64,000 nt of DNA from Promethearchaeota archaeon (GTDB lineage: Archaea > Asgardarchaeota > Lokiarchaeia > Sigyniarchaeales > SOKP01): assembly GCA_016840165.1 (NCBI GenBank), contig JAEOSU010000032.1:62001-126000 (forward strand), given 5' to 3'. A program made the translations under genes and the position numbers. A model generated the notes under the pieces. It worked only from the letters and a program-made list of their open reading frames with translations, made no database searches and was not told the DNA's origin. Below, piece by piece: positions 34,915 to 43,985 of this stretch. Numbering within the stretch: the first letter of the stretch is position 1; every line of letters starts with the position of its first letter.

Positions 34915-35084
34915 TATTTTTCTCCATTTTTTTGTTACTTTTTTTAGTTAGATTTCATAAACAATTTTGTAAAACCAATATTTAAGTCTTATTATTATAG
35001 GTTTTGTGGAAAAAAAGGTGAAGTTTACTTAGGTTTTATCACACTAAATTAACTTTTTGATCATTTTCGTTAAAATTTTACTTC

Positions 35085-35110
35085 AAAAAATAAAAAAAAT
35101 AAAAAAAAAA
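35085..35110 (-). terminator. Poly-T terminator of the carbamate kinase transcript
   Basis: A 26-bp A-tract (with two T interruptions) on the plus strand reads as a long U-run on the minus-strand transcript, about 45 nt after the carbamate kinase stop. It separates that operon from the acylase gene. The rest of the 239-bp gap is AT-rich with nothing recognisable. Confidence 0.5.
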
Positions 35111-35153
35111 TTAAGTCGCTTTCTTGATCTCAAATTTACATTCAAAATATATT

Positions 35154-36065
35154 CTATTTAACATAGAAGTGGGTTCCTGCTTTCTCTTCTAAAGCATCCT
35201 TAATTTTTTCAATAGAAGTTATAATAGCTCTTTTCCCTCCCTTTTCTAAGAAGTTAATTACAGCTTCCACTTTAGGTCCCATACTTCCTGGTGGGAAATG
35301 TCCTTCATTTAAATATTTTTTAGCTTCAGATATAGAAACTCTTTCTAAAAATCTCTGATTTGGCTTTCCATAATGAAGTGCAACCTTTTCTACATCTGTT
35401 GCGATTAATAAAATATCTGCTCCAACTTGCTCCCCTAACTTTGAACTCGCAAGATCTTTATCAATAACTGCTTCTACACCAGATAAGCGTTTTCCTTCTT
35501 TTATAACTGGTATACCCCCTCCACCACAAGCAATAACAATCCATCCTCCTAGCTCCATCAACCGCTTTATTTCTCGCCATTGATAAATTTTTTTTGGTTT
35601 TGGAGAGGGAACAACTCTACGCCATCCTTTCGCTGTTTGAACATATCCTGGTTTAGGCTCATCATATGCAGGTCCTATAGGTTTTGTTGGATTATGGAAC
35701 GCGGGATCTTGAGGATCAACTTTCACATAGGTGAGAACAGTAATAAAAAGTCTTTCTTCATCTAATCCTATTCTCATTAACTCTTCATCTAGCGTTGACT
35801 CAATCATGTATCCAATTTGACCTTGAGTTTCTGCAACCAAAACTTGTAATGGTCTTTTAGAAACCTCAGAAGTAGCCTCTTGTTGCATTAAAAGCATCCC
35901 AACTTGAGGCCCATTCCCATGTGTAATAATAAGTGAGAAATCTTTAGAAAGCTCCGCTAATTGACTAATTGGGACTCTTAGATTCCTGAATTGCTCTTCT
36001 GTAGTACCTTCTTCTCCAAATCTAATTAATGCATTTCCACCTAGCGCAACAATTAAGATCGTCAT
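35154..36065 (-). CDS. arcC: Carbamate kinase
   Basis: 303 residues, normal length. ALGGNAL at the start, THGNGPQVG (about 48-56), CGGGGIPVI (about 179-187) and FPPGSMGPKVEA are the family signatures. It makes ATP and carbamate from carbamoyl phosphate and ADP. With ornithine carbamoyltransferase upstream in the same direction it completes the energy-yielding part of citrulline breakdown. No arginine deiminase is visible in the window, so citrulline must come from elsewhere, or the pair acts in another carbamoyl transfer. Confidence 0.93.
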   Translation of the reverse strand: MTILIVALGGNALIRFGEEGTTEEQFRNLRVPISQLAELSKDFSLIITHGNGPQVGMLLMQQEATSEVSKRPLQVLVAETQGQIGYMIESTLDEELMRIGLDEERLFITVLTYVKVDPQDPAFHNPTKPIGPAYDEPKPGYVQTAKGWRRVVPSPKPKKIYQWREIKRLMELGGWIVIACGGGGIPVIKEGKRLSGVEAVIDKDLASSKLGEQVGADILLIATDVEKVALHYGKPNQRFLERVSISEAKKYLNEGHFPPGSMGPKVEAVINFLEKGGKRAIITSIEKIKDALEEKAGTHFYVK

Positions 36066-36188
36066 TCAATTAGTCCTTTATGTTTCAAAATGATTATGCG
36101 TTAAAATAAAAAATAATAATATTTTACTTATTATTTAAAATTTTTCTCTAAACTCAATTCTTTTTGCTTAATCAGTATAATTTTGCTA

Positions 36189-37691
36189 CTATTTTGTGGT
36201 TGGTTCTTTTACTACCAAGCTAGAAGCAATATTTTTAAAATTTTCGGCTATTTCTTCATAATCAGCATCATATTCAAACCACCAGAGGTCCTTTTCCTTA
36301 TATTGATCGATATTGATATGTAATGGGCGTGTCGCTTCAATAAATCCAAATTTACCATGAGTTCTACCAATACCCGAATTTTTAACTCCGCCCCAAGGAG
36401 TTGCAGCAAGCGCAAAGGTATATACAACCTCATTTATCATTACTGTACCCGTTTCTAATTCTTTAGCAATTTTTTTACCAAATTCAATATTATTTGTCCA
36501 CACACTTGACACTAATCCATATTGATTATCATTTACCATTTCAATGACATTATCTTTGCTTTTAAATTTTAGAACAACAAGTACAGGACCAAAAATTTCT
36601 TCTTGAACAATGTGCATATTGGTGTCCTGTGCTTCTATTATCGTTGGCTCGTAAAAATATCCCTTCAAATTAGGATTTCTTCTCCCCCCGATTAAAACCT
36701 TGCCTCCTTCTTTAATTCCTACTTGAACCATTTTATCTACCCAGTTTAGTTGTTCTTCATTGATCATCGCACCTACATCTACGTTAGACTTTGTCGGGAT
36801 ATCTTGCTTTAATTTGCTAGTTAAATTTACGAGATTTTCAAGAAAATCATCGTAGATATCCTCATGAAGAAAGAGTCTCTTAACCGCAGCACATACTTGT
36901 CCGGAGTTCGTAAAAGCGCCCCAACGAGCAGCTAATACAGTGCGCTCAAGATTTGCATCGGGAAATACAACCATCGCTGCCTTTCCTCCGAGTTCAAGAG
37001 CAACCTCAGTAAGCGTATCCGCTCCTCGTTGCATTATTTTTTTTCCAGTTGCGGTGCTTCCAGTAAATATAATTTTATCTGCATTATCTATTAAAGGATT
37101 ACCAATCTTTGAACCATTTCCATATACAGTTTGTACTAATCCTTTTGGTAAATCAATCGCATTAAATATTTCTTGGATTTTTTCACCTACAAGCGCGGTT
37201 TCTGATGAAGGTTTAAATACGACACTATTCCCTGCCATCAGACTCTGAACTATCTGTTGGAAAGGTATTGTAAAAGGATAATTATAAGGTCCAATCACAC
37301 ATATTACTCCAATTGGTTTCCTTAAAATAAGGCTTCGTTTATCTAACGATTCATAGAATCCTAAAGAAATTTCCTCCTCTGATCCTAAGAAGTCAACTAC
37401 ATTAGTATAATAGTAAAATGTGGAATCTACCACACCATAAACTTCATTAACGAATGCTTCTGAGGGAGGCTTGCCTACCTCTTTAGAAATCAATAACGCA
37501 ATTTCATCAAATTGTTTAGAAATTACTTCATTAACCTTCACTACGCGTTTTGCCCTTTCTTCCAGTGGAACTTTCGCCCAATTCTTTTGAGCCACTCGAG
37601 CATCTTTAAAAATCTGATCCAGCTTTTCTATTGGAGTTTCTTCCACTTCTCCGATTAACTCAAGAGTTGCTGGATTTATACTTTTAATCAT
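36189..37691 (-). CDS. NAD(P)-dependent aldehyde dehydrogenase
   Basis: 500 residues with ALDH hallmarks: GPYNYPFTIPFQQIV, FTGSTATGKK, the general base in LELGGKA and the catalytic cysteine in NSGQVCAAVKR. The ending (ALAATPWGGVKNSGIGR) resembles the glyceraldehyde-3-phosphate/succinate-semialdehyde group. It lies between the ornithine carbamoyltransferase and carbamate kinase genes in the same direction, so an aldehyde from ornithine or proline catabolism (glutamate semialdehyde) is a reasonable substrate, but unproven. Confidence 0.9.
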   Translation of the reverse strand: MIKSINPATLELIGEVEETPIEKLDQIFKDARVAQKNWAKVPLEERAKRVVKVNEVISKQFDEIALLISKEVGKPPSEAFVNEVYGVVDSTFYYYTNVVDFLGSEEEISLGFYESLDKRSLILRKPIGVICVIGPYNYPFTIPFQQIVQSLMAGNSVVFKPSSETALVGEKIQEIFNAIDLPKGLVQTVYGNGSKIGNPLIDNADKIIFTGSTATGKKIMQRGADTLTEVALELGGKAAMVVFPDANLERTVLAARWGAFTNSGQVCAAVKRLFLHEDIYDDFLENLVNLTSKLKQDIPTKSNVDVGAMINEEQLNWVDKMVQVGIKEGGKVLIGGRRNPNLKGYFYEPTIIEAQDTNMHIVQEEIFGPVLVVLKFKSKDNVIEMVNDNQYGLVSSVWTNNIEFGKKIAKELETGTVMINEVVYTFALAATPWGGVKNSGIGRTHGKFGFIEATRPLHINIDQYKEKDLWWFEYDADYEEIAENFKNIASSLVVKEPTTK

Positions 37692-37814
37692 TATAATTTA
37701 AACACGACTAAAATGTTATTTAAACATTTTTTACATGTTTTATAATTGGGTTTTAACTTAGATGAGATAACCCTTAAGTTTATGATTAAAAAAATTATAA
37801 TTAATAAGTAGAAT

Positions 37815-38747
37815 TCAAAACTTTCCCCGTAAAAACAACATGATTGCTTTTTGGATGTGTAAACGGTTTTCCGCTTGGTCAAAGACTATTGATTGGGGTC
37901 CATCAATTACTTCTGCTGTTTGTTCAAACCCTCGCATTGCGGGTAAACAGTTCATGAAAATTGCATCCGTGTTTGCTGCCTCCATAACTGAGGAAGTAAC
38001 TTGATATGGCATAAATGCTTTTTTCCGCGCGTCTTCTTGTTCCTTGGGAATGCCATAGCTCATCCAACTGTCTGTATATATAATATCCGCTCCCTTTGCA
38101 GCATCTAGTGTATCATGTATAACTTCTACTTCAGCATCGGTTTTTTTTGATAGCTCTGCAACCTCACTTAGCACTTCTAGTTCTGGCGTATATTCTGGAG
38201 CCTCAGGGCAAGCTACATATATTTTCCACCCAAATAAGGCGCACATTCGCATTAAATCATAAGTGACATTATTATGAGCATCACCGAAATATGCCAATTT
38301 TTTTCGTTCGAGATTTCCTTTCTTTTCCTTAATCGTTTGGAAATCTCCTAAAATTTGACAGGGATGGGCGTAATCATCTAGCATATTAATTACTGGTACA
38401 CTTGAATATTTGGCAAGATCCCAAATATCTTGCCGCTTATATACCCGAGCTGCAATAATATTTACGAACCGTGAAGCAACTTTTGCGGTGTCTGAAATAT
38501 TCTCTTTTACTCCTAAAGGTGAATCTTTAATTGAGTAAAAGATGGCATGACCTCCTAATTGTTGCATACCTGTTTCAAATGAAATGCGTGTTCGAAGGGA
38601 AGGCTTTTCAAAAAGCATAAGAAGGGTTTCATGCTTAAGTGATTTATAATATTTCCCTGGATATTTTTTTATCTCCATTGCTTTGTTTATAATAAGTTCG
38701 CATTCCGCTCTTGAAAGATCTGAAATCTTATGTAAATGTCTAACCAT
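37815..38747 (-). CDS. Ornithine carbamoyltransferase-family protein
   Basis: 310 residues. Carbamoyl-phosphate binding is shown by FEKPSLRTRISFETGMQ. The second domain has YTDSWMSYG where classical enzymes have a D...SMG loop, and MNCLPAMRG (N266-C267) where HCLP is usual. The overall length and ending (FDQAENRLHIQKA) fit OTC. The two changed motifs contact the second substrate in characterised enzymes, so another amine acceptor is possible. It is followed by ALDH and carbamate kinase genes. Confidence 0.82.
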   Translation of the reverse strand: MVRHLHKISDLSRAECELIINKAMEIKKYPGKYYKSLKHETLLMLFEKPSLRTRISFETGMQQLGGHAIFYSIKDSPLGVKENISDTAKVASRFVNIIAARVYKRQDIWDLAKYSSVPVINMLDDYAHPCQILGDFQTIKEKKGNLERKKLAYFGDAHNNVTYDLMRMCALFGWKIYVACPEAPEYTPELEVLSEVAELSKKTDAEVEVIHDTLDAAKGADIIYTDSWMSYGIPKEQEDARKKAFMPYQVTSSVMEAANTDAIFMNCLPAMRGFEQTAEVIDGPQSIVFDQAENRLHIQKAIMLFLRGKF

Positions 38748-38855
38748 ATTTTATCAATTTTTTATTATTTCTAATTACTATAAAATAGAAGATCCCTTAA
38801 AATTTACTCTGAAACTTCTAGTTTAGGTCATATAATATACAAAAGAAAGTTTCTA

Positions 38856-40610
38856 TTATGACTTATTTGGATTCATATTTGATTTTTCATAATCTTCTAA
38901 TTTTTCATTCTTAAGCTGCCTTAAACTATCGAAGTCATAGGTTTCCTCGAAAAATAAATCAAACGGATCTTTAATATCTTCTAGTATTGGCTTAGAATAA
39001 AAATTTTCATACAAAAACGAGCCTTTATCAGTTATATCTATATTGTCTTCTCTGTCTAGTGTTAAAATTCCATTAGCAATCATATCTTGGACAACAGCGC
39101 TGATCCCACGCTCTTTATAAATATAAAGACCAAAATAAGAAAAGCTTGTATAAACTTCTTCGCTTTTCCTTAAAGAATCCTGAAACCTTTCGTTTAATTC
39201 ATTTACAGTAATTTTTGTTGTTAAATTATCATAATAAACTAATAAGATCCATTTAATTATGTATTCTTTAATATTTTCTTCATATGACATTTGAAACTTT
39301 TCAAATTCAAGTTCTTCACCTTGTCCTTTTATAAATTCAACGAATATTTCAATCACTTCTCTGAATATGAAGTAACTGATGATTATTGCAATGATTGGGT
39401 CAAAATAATACATAAATGGTATTCCCTGGGATCTACCAAATTCAGAGAGTAATGCTCCCAATATTATACCTATAGAAAGCAAAATATTAACCCTAGAATC
39501 AATTGCACTAGCAACTAACGAAGAATTTCTATTCTTTTTTCCAACGAAATTTTTCAACACCCGTAAATAAGTGTTCAAAAATATAGATACAATGGAAATG
39601 ATTATTGCTATATATGGGACTTCAATCGGTTCGGGCCCAGTGATTAATGAAATTATTGACTCATAAATGATTGATGAACCCGCAAAAATCATTAATAATA
39701 TTAGAAGAATATTCACAAGCTTTTCTTTTTTAAATCGAATTCCCAAACCTATTAATATTACGGCTAAACAATCGAGGAAGTTCTCGATCCCTTCTGCTCT
39801 TAGTGATTCTGAACTAAATGTACCAATTGATATCTTGAGTATACTAAGTAGAAATAATCCAATGAAAGATCTGATTAAAACTCCCTTGCTATTTAAAACT
39901 GCGAGATATTTCTTAATTTGAGAATTTAGAGTATCTTTCCATAATTTATATTGCTCTCTACCCTCCTTGCTTAAGTTGACTATAAATTTTTCATCTATAT
40001 CCGCCATTCTAATACCACATAATTGATATATTGAAGATGCGGAAGTTTCTTCATTAAAATAGATTTCTGGTATGAAAACATTAGTAATTCCCCTAATTCG
40101 ATTTTTTAAACGGATGAATTTCATATTCCCCTCTTTATATAAGTAATGTAAAGCGGCATATTCAACTCTATTAATAGGAAATAAACTTGATTTTCTTCTA
40201 TGAAAAGAGACTGCGATGATTCTAATCAAGTGATTAATTGATATAAGCGTGAGAACTATAATTCCTAATAAAAAAATAAAATTAGTTATAGGACCAAAAC
40301 CAATATAACTATTGTATCTTAGGTAATAAAAAAGGAAATAAATTTGTACATAGAGAAAGATTATTCCAAATAATATCCAAGGAATTAATAAATTTCTAAC
40401 AACTTTCTTAATGTGGAATTGCTTGAAAAAATTATTAATTGCTCTTCTTAAAAACGGGGCAATGAAAAAAACACCAACATAAGTAAATATAAAGCTAAAC
40501 TGAAATGTACCAGTCAGTATTATTTCTATGATCGATGAAATTAAAGAAATTAAAAAATAAGAAACTAATACTATTTTATAGTTAAATTTCCATACCCTAT
40601 TGAGTTTCAT
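38856..40610 (-). CDS. CDF-like membrane protein with additional membrane and winged-helix-like regions
   Basis: 584 residues. The first 125 have about four helices. Residues about 140-235 are soluble and begin VEYAALHYLYKEGNMKFIRL, like a winged helix. From about 245 to 425 there are six helices resembling cation diffusion facilitators (FLDCLAVILIGLGIRF, then VASAIDSRVNILLSIGIILG and FDPIIAIIISYFIFREVIEIF). The metal-site residues are unusual: E..D in helix 2 and D..N in helix 5 instead of D..D and H..D. The tail (about 440-584) is charged and helical. Function, probably metal or cation related, is uncertain. Confidence 0.6.
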   Translation of the reverse strand: MKLNRVWKFNYKIVLVSYFLISLISSIIEIILTGTFQFSFIFTYVGVFFIAPFLRRAINNFFKQFHIKKVVRNLLIPWILFGIIFLYVQIYFLFYYLRYNSYIGFGPITNFIFLLGIIVLTLISINHLIRIIAVSFHRRKSSLFPINRVEYAALHYLYKEGNMKFIRLKNRIRGITNVFIPEIYFNEETSASSIYQLCGIRMADIDEKFIVNLSKEGREQYKLWKDTLNSQIKKYLAVLNSKGVLIRSFIGLFLLSILKISIGTFSSESLRAEGIENFLDCLAVILIGLGIRFKKEKLVNILLILLMIFAGSSIIYESIISLITGPEPIEVPYIAIIISIVSIFLNTYLRVLKNFVGKKNRNSSLVASAIDSRVNILLSIGIILGALLSEFGRSQGIPFMYYFDPIIAIIISYFIFREVIEIFVEFIKGQGEELEFEKFQMSYEENIKEYIIKWILLVYYDNLTTKITVNELNERFQDSLRKSEEVYTSFSYFGLYIYKERGISAVVQDMIANGILTLDREDNIDITDKGSFLYENFYSKPILEDIKDPFDLFFEETYDFDSLRQLKNEKLEDYEKSNMNPNKS

Positions 40611-40704
40611 AAGTCATTCATTATTTTGGATTTGCTAATTAAAAATTAATTAAGAGATTCTTAAAAATTATTTCAAATACTTTAAAATTGTAAACTTTTG
40701 CTGT

Positions 40705-41868
40705 TTACTTCAAAACTTCCTCTCGAGAATAATCTCGATTAAATGAAAGATCTTCTAAAATCTCTTTATCTTGAGTTCTTAATTTTTCCCTTACAAGACG
40801 ACTAAGCAACTCTCCCACTGCTGGACCAAGCATGAAACCCTGACCACACATCCCGACTGCGAGAAGAAAGCCTTTTATATTATCTATTTCACCAAGAATA
40901 GGATTTCCATCAGGAGTCATTGGGTATAATCCTCTCCACGTCCTTCTTACTTTTATATTTTTTAATCGTGGAATCAAGTTGATCATTCTCTTAGTTATTT
41001 GTGGTAAGAATGAACTAGTTTCTCTTCTGTCTACTCCTATAATACTAGGTTCAGGGGTAAGACAGAAAATGATTTTTCCTTCATTGTTTTGATAAAAGTA
41101 GTAGTTTTTAGAATTTCCAAATTTAGGATCTTGTGCCGGGCGTATATCTACTATCATTGGATTAAAAAATTTTTTAACTGGTTCTGTTATTCCAGCTTCA
41201 TGAGATTCTGATTGCACATCAACATCTAAATCAACCATTTTTGCTATTGACCTAGCATTTGCACCTGCAGCGTTAATAACAAATCGACTACTATAGGTTG
41301 CTTTATTTGTTTTTACTCCAACTATCTGATTATTTTTTGTTAGGATATCAATTACGGTCTCATTAAATTTATACTCTGCCCCATGTTCCCTCGATTTGCG
41401 ATAAAAGGCGTGTAAAGCTAACAATGGAGAGGCATTTCCATCTTCAGGACTATAGGTTCCGCCCAGTAATCCATTAGAATTTATACCAGGAATAATTTCT
41501 TCGATCTTTTCTGAATTTACATAATTGATGTTTAAACCATAAGTTTTTTGAGCTTGGACAGTCCTTTTTAGTACATCTTCATCTTTTTTTGTATATACGA
41601 CGAAACAATAGCCTCCTTGGCTCCACCAGATATCATCACCATGTTTTTCTTGCCAACTTGAAAAGATTTTTATAGAACGTTGACATATTTTAATTTTAGC
41701 TTTATGAGTATGTGTTGCCCGAATGCCGCCAATTGCATGTTTATTATCACCTTGCGATACAGAAGGAAAGGAATCAATCACTAATGTCTTTAATTCTCCT
41801 TGTGAGAGCGCTAAGGCAGTGGGTACACCTACACTACCTGCACCGATAATAATTGCGTCATACTCCAC
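40705..41868 (-). CDS. FAD-dependent amino-acid/amine oxidoreductase (DAO family, proline/sarcosine dehydrogenase beta-like)
   Basis: 387 residues. It starts EYDAIIIGAGSVGVPTALAL (FAD site), has the DAO-type HAIGGIRATHT region and closes with GFLLAVGMCGQGFMLGPAVGELLS. Such proteins oxidise secondary or primary amino acids (proline, sarcosine, glycine). The start is GTG 41868, with GGAGGAG inside the end of the upstream gene and only 2 bp between the two genes. With that multi-cofactor partner it fits a two-component dehydrogenase like archaeal proline dehydrogenase or opine/sarcosine oxidoreductases. Confidence 0.88.
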   Translation of the reverse strand: MEYDAIIIGAGSVGVPTALALSQGELKTLVIDSFPSVSQGDNKHAIGGIRATHTHKAKIKICQRSIKIFSSWQEKHGDDIWWSQGGYCFVVYTKKDEDVLKRTVQAQKTYGLNINYVNSEKIEEIIPGINSNGLLGGTYSPEDGNASPLLALHAFYRKSREHGAEYKFNETVIDILTKNNQIVGVKTNKATYSSRFVINAAGANARSIAKMVDLDVDVQSESHEAGITEPVKKFFNPMIVDIRPAQDPKFGNSKNYYFYQNNEGKIIFCLTPEPSIIGVDRRETSSFLPQITKRMINLIPRLKNIKVRRTWRGLYPMTPDGNPILGEIDNIKGFLLAVGMCGQGFMLGPAVGELLSRLVREKLRTQDKEILEDLSFNRDYSREEVLK

Positions 41869-41870
41869 TC

Positions 41871-43955
41871 TTAAGGCTCCTCCTTGTTTTTATTCACTTT
41901 TGTAAAGATACCCATCGGAACTTCAATAAAAAGGGGACGTTTCGTACCTTCATTAATTTGATCAACAGAAACACCCTCCTCTCTAAATATACGATTTATT
42001 AAAGGTGTACACGTTTTTCCTCCACATGCCCCCATACCTACTTTAGTTAAAGCCTTGAGTTCATTAAAATCTCTAACTCCGTATCGTATCCATTTCCTAA
42101 TCTCTCCAACACTTACTCGTTCACAACGGCACACAATAATATCATCATCCGTTCTTTGAGATTGGTAAAGATCGATCGATTCGTCATAGGTTGCTTTATC
42201 GAGCTTAATAGCAGTCGCTATCTTTGCAATATTTTTTGGCAATTTTACCGAAATAAGTTGAGTTTTTGGGAACTCTTTTAAAATTCGAGAACGAGAAACA
42301 GGGAACTTGCCAAGATCACCATCTTCACTCAACACATACAAATTCTGCCCAACTTCTAACTTTTCATCACTTAATTCTAAGGGAAAGGTGACAGATGGAT
42401 TATCTTTGTCCTTTCGATAATCTACTAATGTGACTGCTAAACCCGGACAGACAGCTACACATTTTCCACAACCGATACATTCTTTATCCCCCATAAAATA
42501 AGGCAATTGGGTTATTTGATCGTCAATAGTCTTTATTTGTTCTTGAGGACATACTGTAGTGCAAGGATTGCATGGAATTTCTTGAGTACAATGAAAGATC
42601 GGCATTACTCCTTCTTCTTGTTTAGGTAGTTCGATCATCTTAGGTGAGGGAGGTTTAGCTTTCATTATCTCTGCTTTTCTCTCTAAATCGGTTAAATTGA
42701 AACCATGTGAATATCCCATCTCATTAAGCATTTTTATTGCCTCAATCTTTCCGGTATATATCGCAGCTGAGGCTTCTGCGATTTCTTGGGCGTCGCCTGC
42801 AACCCATACTTTAAATCCAAATTGTATTGCTTTGGAATAAAATTCATCTACGGGATTTAAACCCACGGCTATTAAAATAGTATCACAAGAAAATGTTTTT
42901 TCTGAACCTGAAATTAAATTTCCCTTATCATCTAACTGACTGATAGTAATAGATTCAACCTTATTCTTTCCATTTGCCGAAATAATTGTATGTTTTGTTA
43001 AGATAGGAACCCCTAAATTTCGCAGTTTATCCTCGTGGACTTTATATCCCCCACATTGGGGTAGTGCTTCAATTAAGCCTACAACGTGAATTCCTGCCTG
43101 AATAGCATGGTAACCGGCAATTAGTCCTACGTTACCTCCTCCTACGATGAAGATTTTTTTAGCACATCTAACAAAATCACGATTTACGAGGGTTTGAAAG
43201 GCGCCTGCACCATAAACTCCTGGTAAGGTATTTCCTGGAAATACCAACATTTTTTCCCGTGCTCCCGTTGCAACTAAAAGATACTCGGGCTTAATTAGCA
43301 TATATTCCATGTTTTCCTTTAAAACTCCTACAATTCCATCGCTAAAAACCGCTATTGCCGTTGATTTTAACCATACCTTCACAGAAGCCAAATTTCTTAC
43401 TTCTTCACCGAGTATTTGACCTATTTCTATTCCTCGTTTCCCCGCATAAACATCTTCTTGAGATCCGAAAAATTTATGGGTTTGAAGAACTAATTTTCCT
43501 CCTAAATGATTCTTATCATCAATTAAGAGAGTATCAATATTAAATTCCCCTAATATTTTTGCAGCAGATAATCCAGCTGGGCCCGCTCCAATAATTAAGA
43601 CCTTATGTTCAACTAATCGAGGATTTCCCGTTTGTGGATTATTATCAACGTCAGGTAACTCCGGTAAACCATTACAAGGCTCTATTTTCATTTCCTCTTC
43701 AAGGAAAGTCATACAGGCTTTAACTGGGATGCCATTTGCTATCACATTACATTGAGAACATTGTCCGTTAGCACAAAAAATTCCTTGATCTGCATTATCC
43801 TTAGGATGATGTCCAAAAATTTTTATGTTATTGAGAAATAAGGCAGATGATATAACCATTCCCTCAAAAGCAGTTAACTTCTCACCATTAAATGTGAATG
43901 AAATCTTCTTTCTTTTCGGTATCTCTAAAATTGGGTGCTGGCTTATAGTGTCCAT
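41871..43955 (-). CDS. Multi-cofactor flavoprotein: 2Fe-2S, FAD/NAD, 2x[4Fe-4S] and BFD-like domains (sarcosine oxidase alpha-like)
   Basis: 694 residues with a clear domain order. About 15-95: 2Fe-2S ferredoxin-like domain with CANGQCSQC and a fourth Cys (KAC). About 110-410: pyridine nucleotide-disulfide oxidoreductase with VLIIGAGPAGLSAA and IVGGGNVGL. About 455-525: two 4Fe-4S sites, CTQEIPCNPCTTVCP and CIGCGKCVAVCP. About 615-675: BFD-type [2Fe-2S] domain with CRCERVSVGEIR and GACGGKTC. It passes electrons from the DAO-type partner encoded next to it to NAD or ferredoxin. It has an additional ferredoxin domain compared with HcnB or SoxA proteins. It is 30 bp downstream of an AOR gene. 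Confidence 0.88.
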   Translation of the reverse strand: MDTISQHPILEIPKRKKISFTFNGEKLTAFEGMVISSALFLNNIKIFGHHPKDNADQGIFCANGQCSQCNVIANGIPVKACMTFLEEEMKIEPCNGLPELPDVDNNPQTGNPRLVEHKVLIIGAGPAGLSAAKILGEFNIDTLLIDDKNHLGGKLVLQTHKFFGSQEDVYAGKRGIEIGQILGEEVRNLASVKVWLKSTAIAVFSDGIVGVLKENMEYMLIKPEYLLVATGAREKMLVFPGNTLPGVYGAGAFQTLVNRDFVRCAKKIFIVGGGNVGLIAGYHAIQAGIHVVGLIEALPQCGGYKVHEDKLRNLGVPILTKHTIISANGKNKVESITISQLDDKGNLISGSEKTFSCDTILIAVGLNPVDEFYSKAIQFGFKVWVAGDAQEIAEASAAIYTGKIEAIKMLNEMGYSHGFNLTDLERKAEIMKAKPPSPKMIELPKQEEGVMPIFHCTQEIPCNPCTTVCPQEQIKTIDDQITQLPYFMGDKECIGCGKCVAVCPGLAVTLVDYRKDKDNPSVTFPLELSDEKLEVGQNLYVLSEDGDLGKFPVSRSRILKEFPKTQLISVKLPKNIAKIATAIKLDKATYDESIDLYQSQRTDDDIIVCRCERVSVGEIRKWIRYGVRDFNELKALTKVGMGACGGKTCTPLINRIFREEGVSVDQINEGTKRPLFIEVPMGIFTKVNKNKEEP

Positions 43956-43985
43956 TTACAATCGTTTTATTTTCTTATTTGAAAA

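Noticed and set aside
37691..37882. Short minus-strand frame of 63 codons between the ALDH and carbamoyltransferase genes
   Set aside because: It overlaps the carbamoyltransferase 3' end in another frame and has no protein-like features.
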